DNA of 64,000 nucleotides from NCBI GenBank assembly GCA_020853705.1, contig JADYYK010000167.1:1-64000 (forward strand), written 5' to 3'. Every line of letters begins with the position of its first letter. Position 1 is the stretch's first letter. Position numbers and translations under genes: made by a program. Shown piece after piece: positions 1-9,061 of this stretch. Under the pieces are notes generated by a model. The model saw only the letters and a list, made by a program, of their open reading frames with translations. It did no database searches and was not told the DNA's origin. The DNA comes from Deltaproteobacteria bacterium. GTDB lineage: Bacteria > Myxococcota_A > Polyangia > Haliangiales > JADYYK01.

Positions 1-42
1 GCCGGCCCACGCGCGTGGGCACGGTCTCGGTGGGCGCCGCCG

Positions 43-288
43 TCAAGCGGCCACGCCCATGGCGCCGAGCACGGTCTCGATCTCGCCCGGGGTGACCAGA
101 CGCGGGATGTCGGCAGGATCGATGGTGCAGGCGAACCGATCCTCCAGGGCCAGGACCAGCTGCAGGTGCTTGAGCGAGTCCCACTTCTTGCAGGTCTGCG
201 GGCCGAACTTGTCGTCGATGCTGGCGACCGGCACCGCGAAGACCTGCGAGAGCACGGACACGATGGCTTCTCGCATGCGCGGCATCAT
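43..288 (-). CDS. Acyl carrier protein
   Basis: An 81-residue carrier protein that would hold an acyl or aminoacyl chain on a 4'-phosphopantetheine arm. The attachment motif WDSL is clear, with the modified serine at about residue 38, and the length and helical pattern fit a stand-alone ACP. I chose the ATG at 288 because a GGA-type ribosome site lies 8-9 bases upstream; ATGs at 285 and 276 are also possible. It is divergent from the acyltransferase gene at 323 across 34 bases. Any operon partners lie beyond the left edge. It could serve polyketide, lipid or surface-glycan acylation; I cannot tell which. Confidence 0.85.
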   Translation of the reverse strand: MMPRMREAIVSVLSQVFAVPVASIDDKFGPQTCKKWDSLKHLQLVLALEDRFACTIDPADIPRLVTPGEIETVLGAMGVAA

Positions 289-322
289 ATCAGGTGTTCC
301 GGCCCGTGATAGCATCCGGCCC

Positions 323-919
323 ATGGGGATGTTCGACGACTTCCGTGCTGACGTGCGCCGGTATCTTTCGCCCGGCATGAGCGTACGCGACCGTGTCTTC
401 GAGGTCGCGCTGCACCAGGGGCTGTGGGCCACCGCGGTCTACCGCTTCGGGCGCTGGGTCTACACCCGGCGGCCGCCGGTGGTCGGGCCAGCACTGCAGG
501 TGGCCTACCTGGCCGCGTCCAAGGCCATCGAGATCACCGCCGGGGTCTACATCTATCCCGGCAACGACATCGGCCCCGGCCTGTACATCGGCCACCCCGG
601 CGGGATCCACCTGAACCCCGACGTGAAGATGGGGGCCAACTGCACGCTGTCGCAGGAGGTCACGCTGGGCACCTCGGCCGGCGGTCGCGCGGGCGCGCCC
701 GTGGTCGGCGACAACGTCTACCTGGGCGCTGGCGCCAAGGTCATCGGCGAGGTCAAGATCGGCAACGGCGCGCATGTCGCGGCCAACTCGCTGGTGGTGG
801 CCGACGTGGTCGAGGGCTCGACCGTGATGGGCGTGCCGGCGCGCGTGATGTTCAAGCCGGCGCCGGCGGCGACGGCGCCCACGGCGACCAACAGCAACGG
901 CGCAGTCAAGAGCGGCTGA
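323..919 (+). CDS. Serine acetyltransferase-like left-handed beta-helix acyltransferase (copy 1)
   Basis: A 198-residue CysE-type protein. The N-terminal helical part (FDDFRADVRRY...) is followed by hexapeptide repeats forming a left-handed beta helix (IGPGLYIGH, GANCTLSQEVTLGT, VYLGAGAKVIGEV, VAANSLV), with an Ala/Pro/Thr-rich tail. The family moves an acetyl group from acetyl-CoA to a hydroxyl. It is a near twin of the next gene and lies upstream of a flippase, so a sugar O-acetyltransferase for surface glycan is more likely here than cysteine synthesis. ATG 323 is the first start before the conserved FDDFRAD block; ATG 329 would also work. Confidence 0.75.
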   Translation: MGMFDDFRADVRRYLSPGMSVRDRVFEVALHQGLWATAVYRFGRWVYTRRPPVVGPALQVAYLAASKAIEITAGVYIYPGNDIGPGLYIGHPGGIHLNPDVKMGANCTLSQEVTLGTSAGGRAGAPVVGDNVYLGAGAKVIGEVKIGNGAHVAANSLVVADVVEGSTVMGVPARVMFKPAPAATAPTATNSNGAVKSG

Positions 920-921
920 CC

Positions 922-1479
922 TTGCTGGACGCGTTTCGAGCCGATCTCCGGCGCCACTTCGAGGCCGGGGTGCCGGCATGGCGCCAGGCGCTGACGCTGG
1001 CGGCCACCCAGGGCGTGTGGGCCACCGCGGTCTACCGTTTCGGGCACTGGGCCTATGACCTGCCCAGCCCGGTCGGCCTGCCCCTCAAGGTGGCCTACAA
1101 GTTCCTCAACAAGGCGGTCGAGATCACCACCGGGATCTCGGTGCCCGCCAGCGCCAGCATCGGCCCCGGCTTCTACATCGGCCATTTCGGCGCCATCATC
1201 GTGCATCCGCGCGCGGTGATGGGGGCCGGCTGCTCGATCGGGCAGGGCGTCACCATCGGCACGCAGGGGCAGGGCAAGGACGACGTGCCGGTGCTGGGCG
1301 ACCGCGTCTATGTCGGCGCCGGCGCCAAGGTGCTGGGCGCGGTCACCGTGGGCGACGACGTCGCCATCGGTGCCAACTCGGTGGTCACGCGCGACCTGCC
1401 GAGCGGCGTCACCGCGGTCGGCGCCCCGGCGCGGCCCGTGCAACAGAGCGGTACGGCCAAGCTGTACCCCGTGAAATGA
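922..1479 (+). CDS. Serine acetyltransferase-like left-handed beta-helix acyltransferase (copy 2)
   Basis: A 185-residue paralogue of the preceding gene with the same block order: DAFRADLRRHF, a WATAVYRFGHWAYD segment, then hexapeptide repeats (IGPGFYIGHFGAI, GAGCSIGQGVTIGT, VYVGAGAKVLGAV, IGANSVV). The conserved protein begins within three bases of the previous stop, so the start is probably TTG 922, or CTG 925. Its TGA overlaps the flippase ATG at 1476, so translation of the three genes is probably coupled. The two copies probably act on different sugar hydroxyls or form a mixed trimer; that is inference. Confidence 0.75.
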   Translation: MLDAFRADLRRHFEAGVPAWRQALTLAATQGVWATAVYRFGHWAYDLPSPVGLPLKVAYKFLNKAVEITTGISVPASASIGPGFYIGHFGAIIVHPRAVMGAGCSIGQGVTIGTQGQGKDDVPVLGDRVYVGAGAKVLGAVTVGDDVAIGANSVVTRDLPSGVTAVGAPARPVQQSGTAKLYPVK

Positions 1480-2942
1480 GCCTCGCCGACTTCCTCAAGC
1501 GCTCCGGCCACTACCTCATCGGGACGGCGGCGACGGTGCTGTCGGGCCTCATCTCGTACCCGCTGTTCACGCGAGTCCTCGAGAAGTCCGACTACGGCGC
1601 CATGGGCCTCATCATGGTCATCCTGCTGGGCGGCGTCGCGGCCAGCAAGCTGGGGCTGCAGCAGAGCGTGGTGCGCATGTGGTCGCTGCACGAGAGCGAG
1701 GCGGCCTCGCTGGTGCGCACCATCGCGGCGACCATGCTGGTGGTCGGCGTCGCGGCGGCCATCATCATCGGCGCGGCCGGCCTGCTGGGGCGCGGCTTCC
1801 TGCCCGACAAGCTGGCGCTGCCGCTGGCCATCGCCGGGATGCTGGTGCCCATCCGCGCGATGTACTCGCTGTGTCAGAACCTGCTGCGCTCGCGCGACAA
1901 GTCGATGGCATATGCCGCGGTTGCGGTGATCAACCAGTTCGGCGGCCTGGCCGGTGCGATCACCGCAGTGACGGTGCTGAAGCTTGGCTTGCCCGGGTTT
2001 TATGGCGCCTTCGTGATCACCGAGGGGCTGACCGTACTGGCGGCGATGGCGCTGGTGACGCGCGGGTTGCCCGGCTCGCCCGGCAAGTTCAACAGCAAGA
2101 TGCTGCGCGAGGGGCTGCATTTCGGCGTGCCGCTGATCGTCTTCGAGTTCGGCGTCGTGCTGCTGGCCACCAGCGATCGCTTCGTGCTGGAGGCCTACTG
2201 GGATCTCGAGACGGTCGGCCTCTACACGGTCGCCTTCAACCTGGCCTGGCAGCTGCAAAGCCTGCTGGTGCTGCCCATCGAGCTGGCGGCGCTGCCGATG
2301 GTGTCGCGCCTGTACGACAAGGAGGGCCGCCAGGCCGCCGAGGAGTTCCTGGCCAAGGCCATCCGCTTCTTCTGGATGATCGCGGCCCCGGTGGTCGCCG
2401 GCATGTGGGCAGTGCGTAAAGATCTTGTCGTATTGCTGGCGTCAGATCGCTACGTCGAGGCGGCCACCGTGGCTCCCGTGCTGCTGGCCGGCTTCCTGGT
2501 CTTCGGGGCGCGCGCCTTCCTGGCCGCCGGCCTGTTCGTGACCAAGAAGACCCTGCGCATGGGCACCGTCGCCGCCATCGGCGCCATCCTCAACCTCGGC
2601 CTGAACATCTTGCTGGTGCCGCGCTACGGCGGCGAAGGCTCGGCGACGGCCACCTTGATCGCGCAGGCGCTGATCATCGTCACCTTGACGGTGATGGCCC
2701 GCAAGGAGCTGGCCTTCCCCATCGGCTTCTTCGCGCTCGGCCGCGCCGCCGTCGGCGCCACCGGGATGGCGCTCGCGGTGATGGCCATCCCGATGCGCCA
2801 CGGCGCGTCGTCCGCCAAGGAGGCCGCCCTCCACCTCCTCATCCGCGTCGGCGCCGGCGCCCTCGTCTACGCCGCCTGGGTCCTGGCCACCGACGGCGAG
2901 GTCCGCGGCCTCATCGGCCGCCGCCTGCTGCGTCGCGCCTGA
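1476..2942 (+). CDS. Polysaccharide flippase-like membrane protein (Wzx/MATE-type)
   Basis: A 488-residue integral membrane protein with a dozen or more hydrophobic segments and the N-terminal pattern of oligosaccharide flippases (LKRSGHYLIGTAATVLSGLISYPLFTRVL is broken here to its key part, the GLISYPLFTR motif near residue 30). Such proteins move lipid-linked oligosaccharide units across the inner membrane for capsule, O-antigen or exopolysaccharide assembly. The ATG overlaps the stop of the upstream acyltransferase, which supports a joint function in exporting an O-acetylated repeat unit. It is convergent with the methyltransferase, with only 12 bases between the stops. Confidence 0.82.
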   Translation: MSLADFLKRSGHYLIGTAATVLSGLISYPLFTRVLEKSDYGAMGLIMVILLGGVAASKLGLQQSVVRMWSLHESEAASLVRTIAATMLVVGVAAAIIIGAAGLLGRGFLPDKLALPLAIAGMLVPIRAMYSLCQNLLRSRDKSMAYAAVAVINQFGGLAGAITAVTVLKLGLPGFYGAFVITEGLTVLAAMALVTRGLPGSPGKFNSKMLREGLHFGVPLIVFEFGVVLLATSDRFVLEAYWDLETVGLYTVAFNLAWQLQSLLVLPIELAALPMVSRLYDKEGRQAAEEFLAKAIRFFWMIAAPVVAGMWAVRKDLVVLLASDRYVEAATVAPVLLAGFLVFGARAFLAAGLFVTKKTLRMGTVAAIGAILNLGLNILLVPRYGGEGSATATLIAQALIIVTLTVMARKELAFPIGFFALGRAAVGATGMALAVMAIPMRHGASSAKEAALHLLIRVGAGALVYAAWVLATDGEVRGLIGRRLLRRA

Positions 2943-2954
2943 GCCGCGGCGGCG

Positions 2955-4364
2955 TCACGCGCACAGGAAGCCGTTGGCGGCCAGGTGCTGCAGCGCGGCC
3001 TTGACCTGGGGCGTGCGCGGGCCGAGGTTCTTGCGGCCGTCGAGGCGGGTCACGAGCTCGCGCGTGAAGGCGTCGAGCTCGTGGGGCTGGTGCCACTGGT
3101 TGGGCAGCGTGGCCTGACGCGTGGCCAGCACGCGCGCGACCGGGCTGGCCGTGGGGCGCACCGAGACCACGCCGACCACCGGGGGCGCGTGCGCGTGCAG
3201 ATCACACAGGCCGGCCGACCAGGCCCGGCTGACCGCGCCGGCGGCCAGCGCGGGCAGCTCGGCGACCGGGCTGGCCTGGGGATAGCGCTGGTAGAGGTGG
3301 CCGAGCAGCGCGCGCATGGCTGCATCCTCGAGGGTGAACTCGCCGGAGTGCGAGCGATAGCGCACCACCTCCCCGCTGGGGTCGTCGAGCGGGAAGGCCG
3401 CGCACAGCGCGAACAGCGCGCGCGGGTCGGGCTCGGCCACGCGCTCGCCGACGCCAGCGTCGGAGCGGCACAGCAGCGAGGCCCGCAGCGCGCGGTTGCA
3501 CAGGAAGTCGAAGTACTGCTCCTGATCGATCTGGCTGCGCCCGGGGGCCAGGGCCTGGAAGCTGTCGGGCAGGTCGGCGAAGGTCGCCAGCCGTTCGGCC
3601 TCGCACAGGAAGCCGAGGCCGTGCGCCGAGGCGGCGGCCATGAACTCGTGGAAGTAGCAGGGCCGGTTCTCGGGCTCGAGGTGCTCGTGGACGAGGTAGG
3701 CGTCGGGGGTGCCGGCGATCTTGTCGGCCTCGTCGCGCAGCACGCGGGCCCAGGTGGCGTCGGGATCGCCGACCGAGGCGCGCAGCACCTCGAGCAGCCG
3801 GCGCGCCGCCGGGGCCGCCTCGGCGGGGGGCAGGCCCCGGGTGTGGAACAGCATCATGTCGCGCACCGGCTGGCGCGCGTGGAAGCCTGGATAGGTGTTG
3901 TAGCTGATGTACGCGATGCCGTGCGGTGCCAGGTGGCGCTGGCACAGGGCCAGGATGGCCTGCTGCACCGGCGGCGGCACCCACGAGTAGATCCCGTGAC
4001 AGATGATGTAGTCGAACTGCCCGAGGTCGTGGTCGTCGAGGTCGAGCAGGTCGCACGCCAGCCAGGTCAGGTTGCCGGCGCCGACCGCGCCAGCGAGCTC
4101 GCGAGCCTCGTCGATCTGCCGGGGTGACAGGTCGACGCCGACGAAGCGCGCCCCCGGGAGGCCAGCCGCCATCGGGATCAGGTTGCCGCCGGTGGCGCAG
4201 CCGAGCTCGAGCACGCGGCAGCTGGTCACCGGCGCGGGCAGCAGGCCGTGCAGGATGGCGTTGGCGGCCAGCAGGCTGGGGTGCGAGGCCCGCACCGGCA
4301 GGCTGGGGTAGGGCACCGCCTGGTAGCTCTGCCTCAGCGCATCGGCATCAGCGGGGTCGGCCAT
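2955..4364 (-). CDS. SAM-dependent methyltransferase with methyltransferase regulatory domain
   Basis: A 469-residue protein. The N-terminal 200 residues are a class I methyltransferase fold: motif I ELGCATGGN near residue 53, FVGVDLS as motif II, and YIICHGIYSWVP after strand 4. The middle and C-terminal parts match the regulatory-domain architecture (PF10119-like) found in bacterial methyltransferases of unknown substrate. ATG 4364 gives a complete N-terminus (YQAVPYPSLP). It is divergent from the acyltransferase at 4442 across 77 bases. The surroundings suggest a glycan or lipid substrate, but nothing in the sequence fixes it. Confidence 0.8.
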   Translation of the reverse strand: MADPADADALRQSYQAVPYPSLPVRASHPSLLAANAILHGLLPAPVTSCRVLELGCATGGNLIPMAAGLPGARFVGVDLSPRQIDEARELAGAVGAGNLTWLACDLLDLDDHDLGQFDYIICHGIYSWVPPPVQQAILALCQRHLAPHGIAYISYNTYPGFHARQPVRDMMLFHTRGLPPAEAAPAARRLLEVLRASVGDPDATWARVLRDEADKIAGTPDAYLVHEHLEPENRPCYFHEFMAAASAHGLGFLCEAERLATFADLPDSFQALAPGRSQIDQEQYFDFLCNRALRASLLCRSDAGVGERVAEPDPRALFALCAAFPLDDPSGEVVRYRSHSGEFTLEDAAMRALLGHLYQRYPQASPVAELPALAAGAVSRAWSAGLCDLHAHAPPVVGVVSVRPTASPVARVLATRQATLPNQWHQPHELDAFTRELVTRLDGRKNLGPRTPQVKAALQHLAANGFLCA

Positions 4365-4425
4365 CGCGGGCCAGTCTAGCCGATGCGCTGGTGCGGCGGC
4401 GCCTCGGTCGCGCTGCGGCCGATCT

Positions 4426-4433
4426 GGTATCCT
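4426..4433 (+). promoter_or_regulatory. Extended -10 promoter candidate
   Basis: TGGTATCCT (TG at 4426-4427, TATCCT at 4428-4433) fits an extended -10 element and lies 8 bases before ATG 4442. No convincing -35 is visible, as is common for extended -10 promoters. Transcription would begin almost at the start codon. Confidence 0.35.
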
Positions 4434-4441
4434 GGCTCTCG

Positions 4442-5068
4442 ATGAACCTCGGGGGGCTGCTGGGCAAGCTGGGCAAGCTGGCGAAGAACCCGCGGCAGTA
4501 TGCGTGGGTGCTGGAGACCGCGGTGGCGCGGGTGCGCGGGGAGCTCTACCGGCATGGCTACCGCGTGCTGACGCGGGGGCGGGTGCAGATCGGGCGCGGC
4601 TTCGTGGCCGAGTGCCCGCTGCACGTCAGCGGGCCGGGGCGCGTGACCATCGGCGAGGGCTGTCGCATCCGGCGCTCGAACCTGCAGGACGTGTCGATCG
4701 TGACGCTGGGGCCCGACGCCGAGGTCGCCATCGGCGAGCAGTCGACCATGGGCGGGCTGCGCGTGCGCTGTGCGTCGAGGGTCAGCGTGGGGCGCCTGCT
4801 GCTGGCGGCCAAGACGACCATCACCGACACCGACGTCGGCGTGCCGGGCGGGCCCACGGTGACCGGGCGGCCGGTGGCGATCGGCGACGACTGTTGGCTG
4901 GGCGTCGAGACCACCGTGCTCGGCGGCGTGACGCTGGGCCACAACGTGGTGGTGTCGGGCGGCTCGGTGGTCAACCGCGACATGCCCGATCATGCGATGG
5001 CGATGGGAAATCCGGCGCGACCGATGCTGATGACGGCAACCCAGCAGGCGGCAGGGGGGACCAAGTGA
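4442..5068 (+). CDS. Hexapeptide-repeat acyltransferase (copy A)
   Basis: A 208-residue protein with a short helical N-terminus and a left-handed beta helix (VQIGRGFVAE, VTIGEGCRI, VAIGDDCWLGVETTVLGGVTLG, VVSGGSVV), ending NPARP as in maltose/galactoside O-acetyltransferases. It probably transfers an acetyl or other acyl group to a sugar. It is a paralogue of the next gene and overlaps it by four bases (GTGA), so the two are translationally coupled. The donor and acceptor are unknown. The flippase and methyltransferase nearby suggest surface-glycan decoration. Confidence 0.72.
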   Translation: MNLGGLLGKLGKLAKNPRQYAWVLETAVARVRGELYRHGYRVLTRGRVQIGRGFVAECPLHVSGPGRVTIGEGCRIRRSNLQDVSIVTLGPDAEVAIGEQSTMGGLRVRCASRVSVGRLLLAAKTTITDTDVGVPGGPTVTGRPVAIGDDCWLGVETTVLGGVTLGHNVVVSGGSVVNRDMPDHAMAMGNPARPMLMTATQQAAGGTK

Positions 5069-5628
5069 TCGACGATCTGATGGCGCGGCTGCGCGGCGAG
5101 TACTACCGCGTGAAGTTCAAGCTGACCACCGGGGGCCGGGTGCAGATCGGCCGCAACTTCAAGGCCTACGCCCCCATCGACATCGGCGGCACCGGGCGCA
5201 TCACGCTGGGCGACGACGTCACCGTGCGGCGCGACGCCTTCGGCAACCGCGAGGTCTCGCTGCAGACCATGTACACGCCCGACGCCGCCATCGAGATCGG
5301 CAGCGGCGTCACCCTGTCGGGCACCCACATCTCGGCCGGCAAGCGCGTCGCCGTCGAGGCCGGCGCCTGGGTCGAGGACGCCCGCATCATGGACTCGGAC
5401 TTCCACGAGGTGTCGGCCGAGAAGCGACACTCCGACTCGGTGGCCGACGCCCGCGACGTGGTCATCGGCGAGGGCGCGCAGATCGGCAGCGGGGTCATGC
5501 TGCTCAAGGGCGCCACCATCGGCAAGCGCGCGGTGGTGCGGCCGGGGTCGGTGGTGATGCGGCCGACCCAGGCGGGGGTCACCCTGAGTGGCTTCCCGGC
5601 CCGCCCCGAACCCCCCGAAAAGGGCTAG
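5065..5628 (+). CDS. Hexapeptide-repeat acyltransferase (copy B)
   Basis: A 187-residue paralogue of the preceding protein, sharing GGRVQIGRNFKAYAP and the same beta-helix repeat pattern, with VIGEGAQIGSGVMLLKGATIG late in the protein and FPARP at the end. The GTG start at 5065 overlaps the upstream TGA and has a strong GGGGGGA ribosome site 4-9 bases ahead, which makes it better than the ATG at 5080. Probably an O-acyltransferase acting on the same glycan as its partner. Confidence 0.72.
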   Translation: MIDDLMARLRGEYYRVKFKLTTGGRVQIGRNFKAYAPIDIGGTGRITLGDDVTVRRDAFGNREVSLQTMYTPDAAIEIGSGVTLSGTHISAGKRVAVEAGAWVEDARIMDSDFHEVSAEKRHSDSVADARDVVIGEGAQIGSGVMLLKGATIGKRAVVRPGSVVMRPTQAGVTLSGFPARPEPPEKG

Positions 5629-5721
5629 ATTCGCGCCTGCCAGAATCGTGGAACCCCGCGTTGACGCTGGTCAAAGTGGCTCGCGAAAGCCGCCGGCTGG
5701 TTCATGACGAAGACATGATAC

Positions 5722-5756
5722 TGAAGTGGTTGACCACGCTTCACCTGGCCAATTAT
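5722..5756 (+). promoter_or_regulatory. Promoter with overlapping inverted repeat before the desaturase
   Basis: TTGACC (5730-5735) and AATTAT (5751-5756) are separated by 15 bases and could be -35 and -10 boxes. The -35 lies inside an imperfect palindrome: TGAAGTGGT, TG, ACCA, then a two-base bulge, then CTTCA (5722-5743), with a perfect GTGGT/ACCAC core. This layout is typical of a repressor operator. The spacer is shorter than ideal, so the promoter reading is tentative. Confidence 0.35.
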
Positions 5757-5757
5757 C

Positions 5758-6855
5758 GTGGCTCCCCTCGTGGCCATCACATTCCCTTCGAGCTCCCAAT
5801 TTCGCGCTGACATCGAGGCTGGCGTCGACGCCTACTTCGAGAAGACCGGACTACCGCGGCGCGGTGTCCCGCGCATGTACCTGAAGACGCTGACCATCTT
5901 CGCCTGGCTCGGGCTGAGCTATGTCGGGTTGGTGTTCTTCGCGCACAGCTGGTACGTGGCGCTGCCGCTGGCCATCTCGCTGGGGCTGGCGATGGCGGGG
6001 GTCGGCTTCAGCATCCAGCACGACGGCGGCCACAACGCGTACTCGGAGCGGCGCCTGGTCAACCGCGCCTCGTCGTGGGCGCTCGACATGCTGGGGGGCA
6101 GCTCGTACTTCTGGCACTACAAGCACAACATCGCGCACCACACCTACCCCAACATCTCGGGCGCCGACGACGACCTGGTGGTGGGCTGGATCGGTCGGCT
6201 GTCGCCGCACGATCGCTCGCACGGGTTCCACCGGTTTCAGCAGTTCTACCTGTGGTTCCTGTACAGCCTGCTGCCCATCCGCTGGGCGCTGATCGACGAC
6301 TTCCACTCGATGATCGATCCCGGCATCGGTCAGACCAAGGTGCCGCGCCCGCGCGGCTGGGATCAGGTGCGCTTCTGGGCCGGCAAGGCCTTCTTCATCG
6401 GCGGCGCCTTCGTGCTGCCGCTGCTGTTCCACAAGGTCGGCGAGGTCGCGCTCTGGTACCTCGTGACCATGATGGTGCTCGGCGTGGTGCTGGCGACGGT
6501 GTTCCAGCTCGCTCATTGCGTCGAGGAGGCCACCTTCCCGCTGCCCAACGAGGCCGGCAAGATGGACCACGACTGGGCCACTCACCAGGTCCTCACCACG
6601 GTCGACTTCTCGCGCGGCAATGGGCTGGTGACCTGGTATGTGGGCGGTCTCAACTACCAGATCGAGCATCACCTGTTCCCGCACATCTGCCACGTGCACT
6701 ATCCGAAGATCGCCGAGATCGTCGAGGCCGCCGCCCGCAAGCATGGCATCCCCTACCACTGCAACAGCACCTGGGGCGCCCTGCGCTCGCACTACCGCTG
6801 GCTGCGCCGCATGGGCCGCCCGGCGACGGCGGCGACGCAGCCCGCGACGGCGTAG
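5758..6855 (+). CDS. Acyl-lipid / acyl-CoA fatty-acid desaturase
   Basis: A 365-residue membrane di-iron desaturase that would insert a cis double bond into a fatty acyl chain. All three histidine boxes are present: HDGGH near residue 88, HNIAHH near 123 and QIEHH near 302. The glutamine opening the third box is typical of front-end desaturases (delta-5/delta-6 type). No cytochrome b5 domain is fused, so an external electron donor is needed. Several hydrophobic segments flank the boxes. The start is a GTG at 5758, with another in-frame GTG at 5770. Myxobacteria of this group are known to make polyunsaturated fatty acids, which fits. Confidence 0.88.
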   Translation: MAPLVAITFPSSSQFRADIEAGVDAYFEKTGLPRRGVPRMYLKTLTIFAWLGLSYVGLVFFAHSWYVALPLAISLGLAMAGVGFSIQHDGGHNAYSERRLVNRASSWALDMLGGSSYFWHYKHNIAHHTYPNISGADDDLVVGWIGRLSPHDRSHGFHRFQQFYLWFLYSLLPIRWALIDDFHSMIDPGIGQTKVPRPRGWDQVRFWAGKAFFIGGAFVLPLLFHKVGEVALWYLVTMMVLGVVLATVFQLAHCVEEATFPLPNEAGKMDHDWATHQVLTTVDFSRGNGLVTWYVGGLNYQIEHHLFPHICHVHYPKIAEIVEAAARKHGIPYHCNSTWGALRSHYRWLRRMGRPATAATQPATA

Positions 6856-6913
6856 ACTCCGGCAGGCTCGCGGTTCCGGTCCACTTTCAACGAGGGCGGC
6901 GGGGAGGTTCAAC

Positions 6914-8038
<1,125 letters not shown>

Positions 8039-8079
8039 GCCTTCAGCCATCGCAGACGTCGGGTCACGCTAGAACGAGC

Positions 8080-8097
8080 GCGACGGCGTAGACTCCG
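8080..8097 (+). promoter_or_regulatory. 18-base exact repeat with -10-like core (also at 6844-6861)
   Basis: GCGACGGCGTAGACTCCG occurs here, 3 bases before ATG 8101, and identically at 6844-6861, across the desaturase stop and 52 bases before ATG 6914. The core TAGACT resembles a -10 hexamer. Its position just before two consecutive unknown genes suggests a shared promoter or regulator site. Chance duplication is unlikely at 18 bases, though high GC raises the odds. Confidence 0.4.
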
Positions 8098-8100
8098 CGT

Positions 8101-8919
8101 ATGCGGCTGTTCGCGATCCTGGCTACCGGGCGACCGGTGGTCGCGGTGTTTCGCAAGGGGCCGCGCGACTGGTGGTGGGTGGGCCGCTGGGATCTCGAGC
8201 GCCAGATCGTCGAGCCGGGCGCCTGGCTGAAGGGAACCCTGTACCCCTGGCGCAGTGACGTTTCGGCCGACGGCGAGCTGCTCCTGTATGTCGCCGCGAA
8301 GGACAGCGGGCCGGCCGGCTTTCTCGGGCGCGAGCTGTTCGCGCACACGACCTATGTCGCGGTCAGCAAGCTGCCCTGGCTGTACGCGCTGGCGGCGTGG
8401 GGTGACGCGGCGAGCAGCGCGCACGGCTGTCACTTCGTGGCCGACCCGGCGACGCTGGAGCCCGGCGCGCCTGGTCACGGCGAGGTCAGCGGCCTCGCCG
8501 GGCGCTACGGGATCGCGCGCACCGCACCCGAACAGCGCGCGGTCGAGCGTCGTCGCGGCTGGACCGAGGACAAGCTGTGTCCGCCGCGCAAGGCCGACGA
8601 CGTCGACGATCACGATCGTCGCGTGATGGTGAGCCGGCTGCGGCCCGGCGGCGGCGTGCGACTGACCCTCGAGGACAAGAGCTGGATCGGCCCCCCGGGA
8701 GGCCCCGAGGGGCGCACCCCGGCCTACCGCGTCAACGGCCGCGCCATGACCGACGTGGTGTGGGCCGACTGGGACACGCGCGGCCGTCTGCTGGTGGCGA
8801 CCAGGTCGGGCCACCTGCAAGTCCGCCGCGGCGACACCCTGCACGTGCTCGAGGACCACGACCTGTCAGCCACGGTGCCCGCCCCACGCGAGGCCCCCAA
8901 GCAGGCCCAGCGGTGGTGA
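8101..8919 (+). CDS. Unknown protein
   Basis: A 272-residue protein I do not recognise. It has no signal peptide or membrane segment. The sequence (RPVVAVFRKGPRDWWWVGRWDL, DGELLLYVAAKDSG, VVWADWDTRGRLLVATRSGHLQVRRGDTLHVL) reads like short beta strands with tryptophans, as in a small beta-propeller or a display of repeated beta hairpins. It is on the same strand as the polyaspartate gene and shares its 18-base upstream repeat, so the two may be co-regulated. There is no recognisable ribosome site before ATG 8101. Confidence 0.65.
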   Translation: MRLFAILATGRPVVAVFRKGPRDWWWVGRWDLERQIVEPGAWLKGTLYPWRSDVSADGELLLYVAAKDSGPAGFLGRELFAHTTYVAVSKLPWLYALAAWGDAASSAHGCHFVADPATLEPGAPGHGEVSGLAGRYGIARTAPEQRAVERRRGWTEDKLCPPRKADDVDDHDRRVMVSRLRPGGGVRLTLEDKSWIGPPGGPEGRTPAYRVNGRAMTDVVWADWDTRGRLLVATRSGHLQVRRGDTLHVLEDHDLSATVPAPREAPKQAQRW

Positions 8920-9061
8920 GATGAAGTACATGGGTGCTGGCAGCGGGTGCCGCTTCTTTCCACCCGCGACGCGGCTGTCAGGTTCGGTCGGCGCCTGGGC
9001 TTCGATGTGCGCGTAACTCCGGGGGGCCGTGGGCGGCGCGTGGTTTGCTGGTGGCTGGGCC

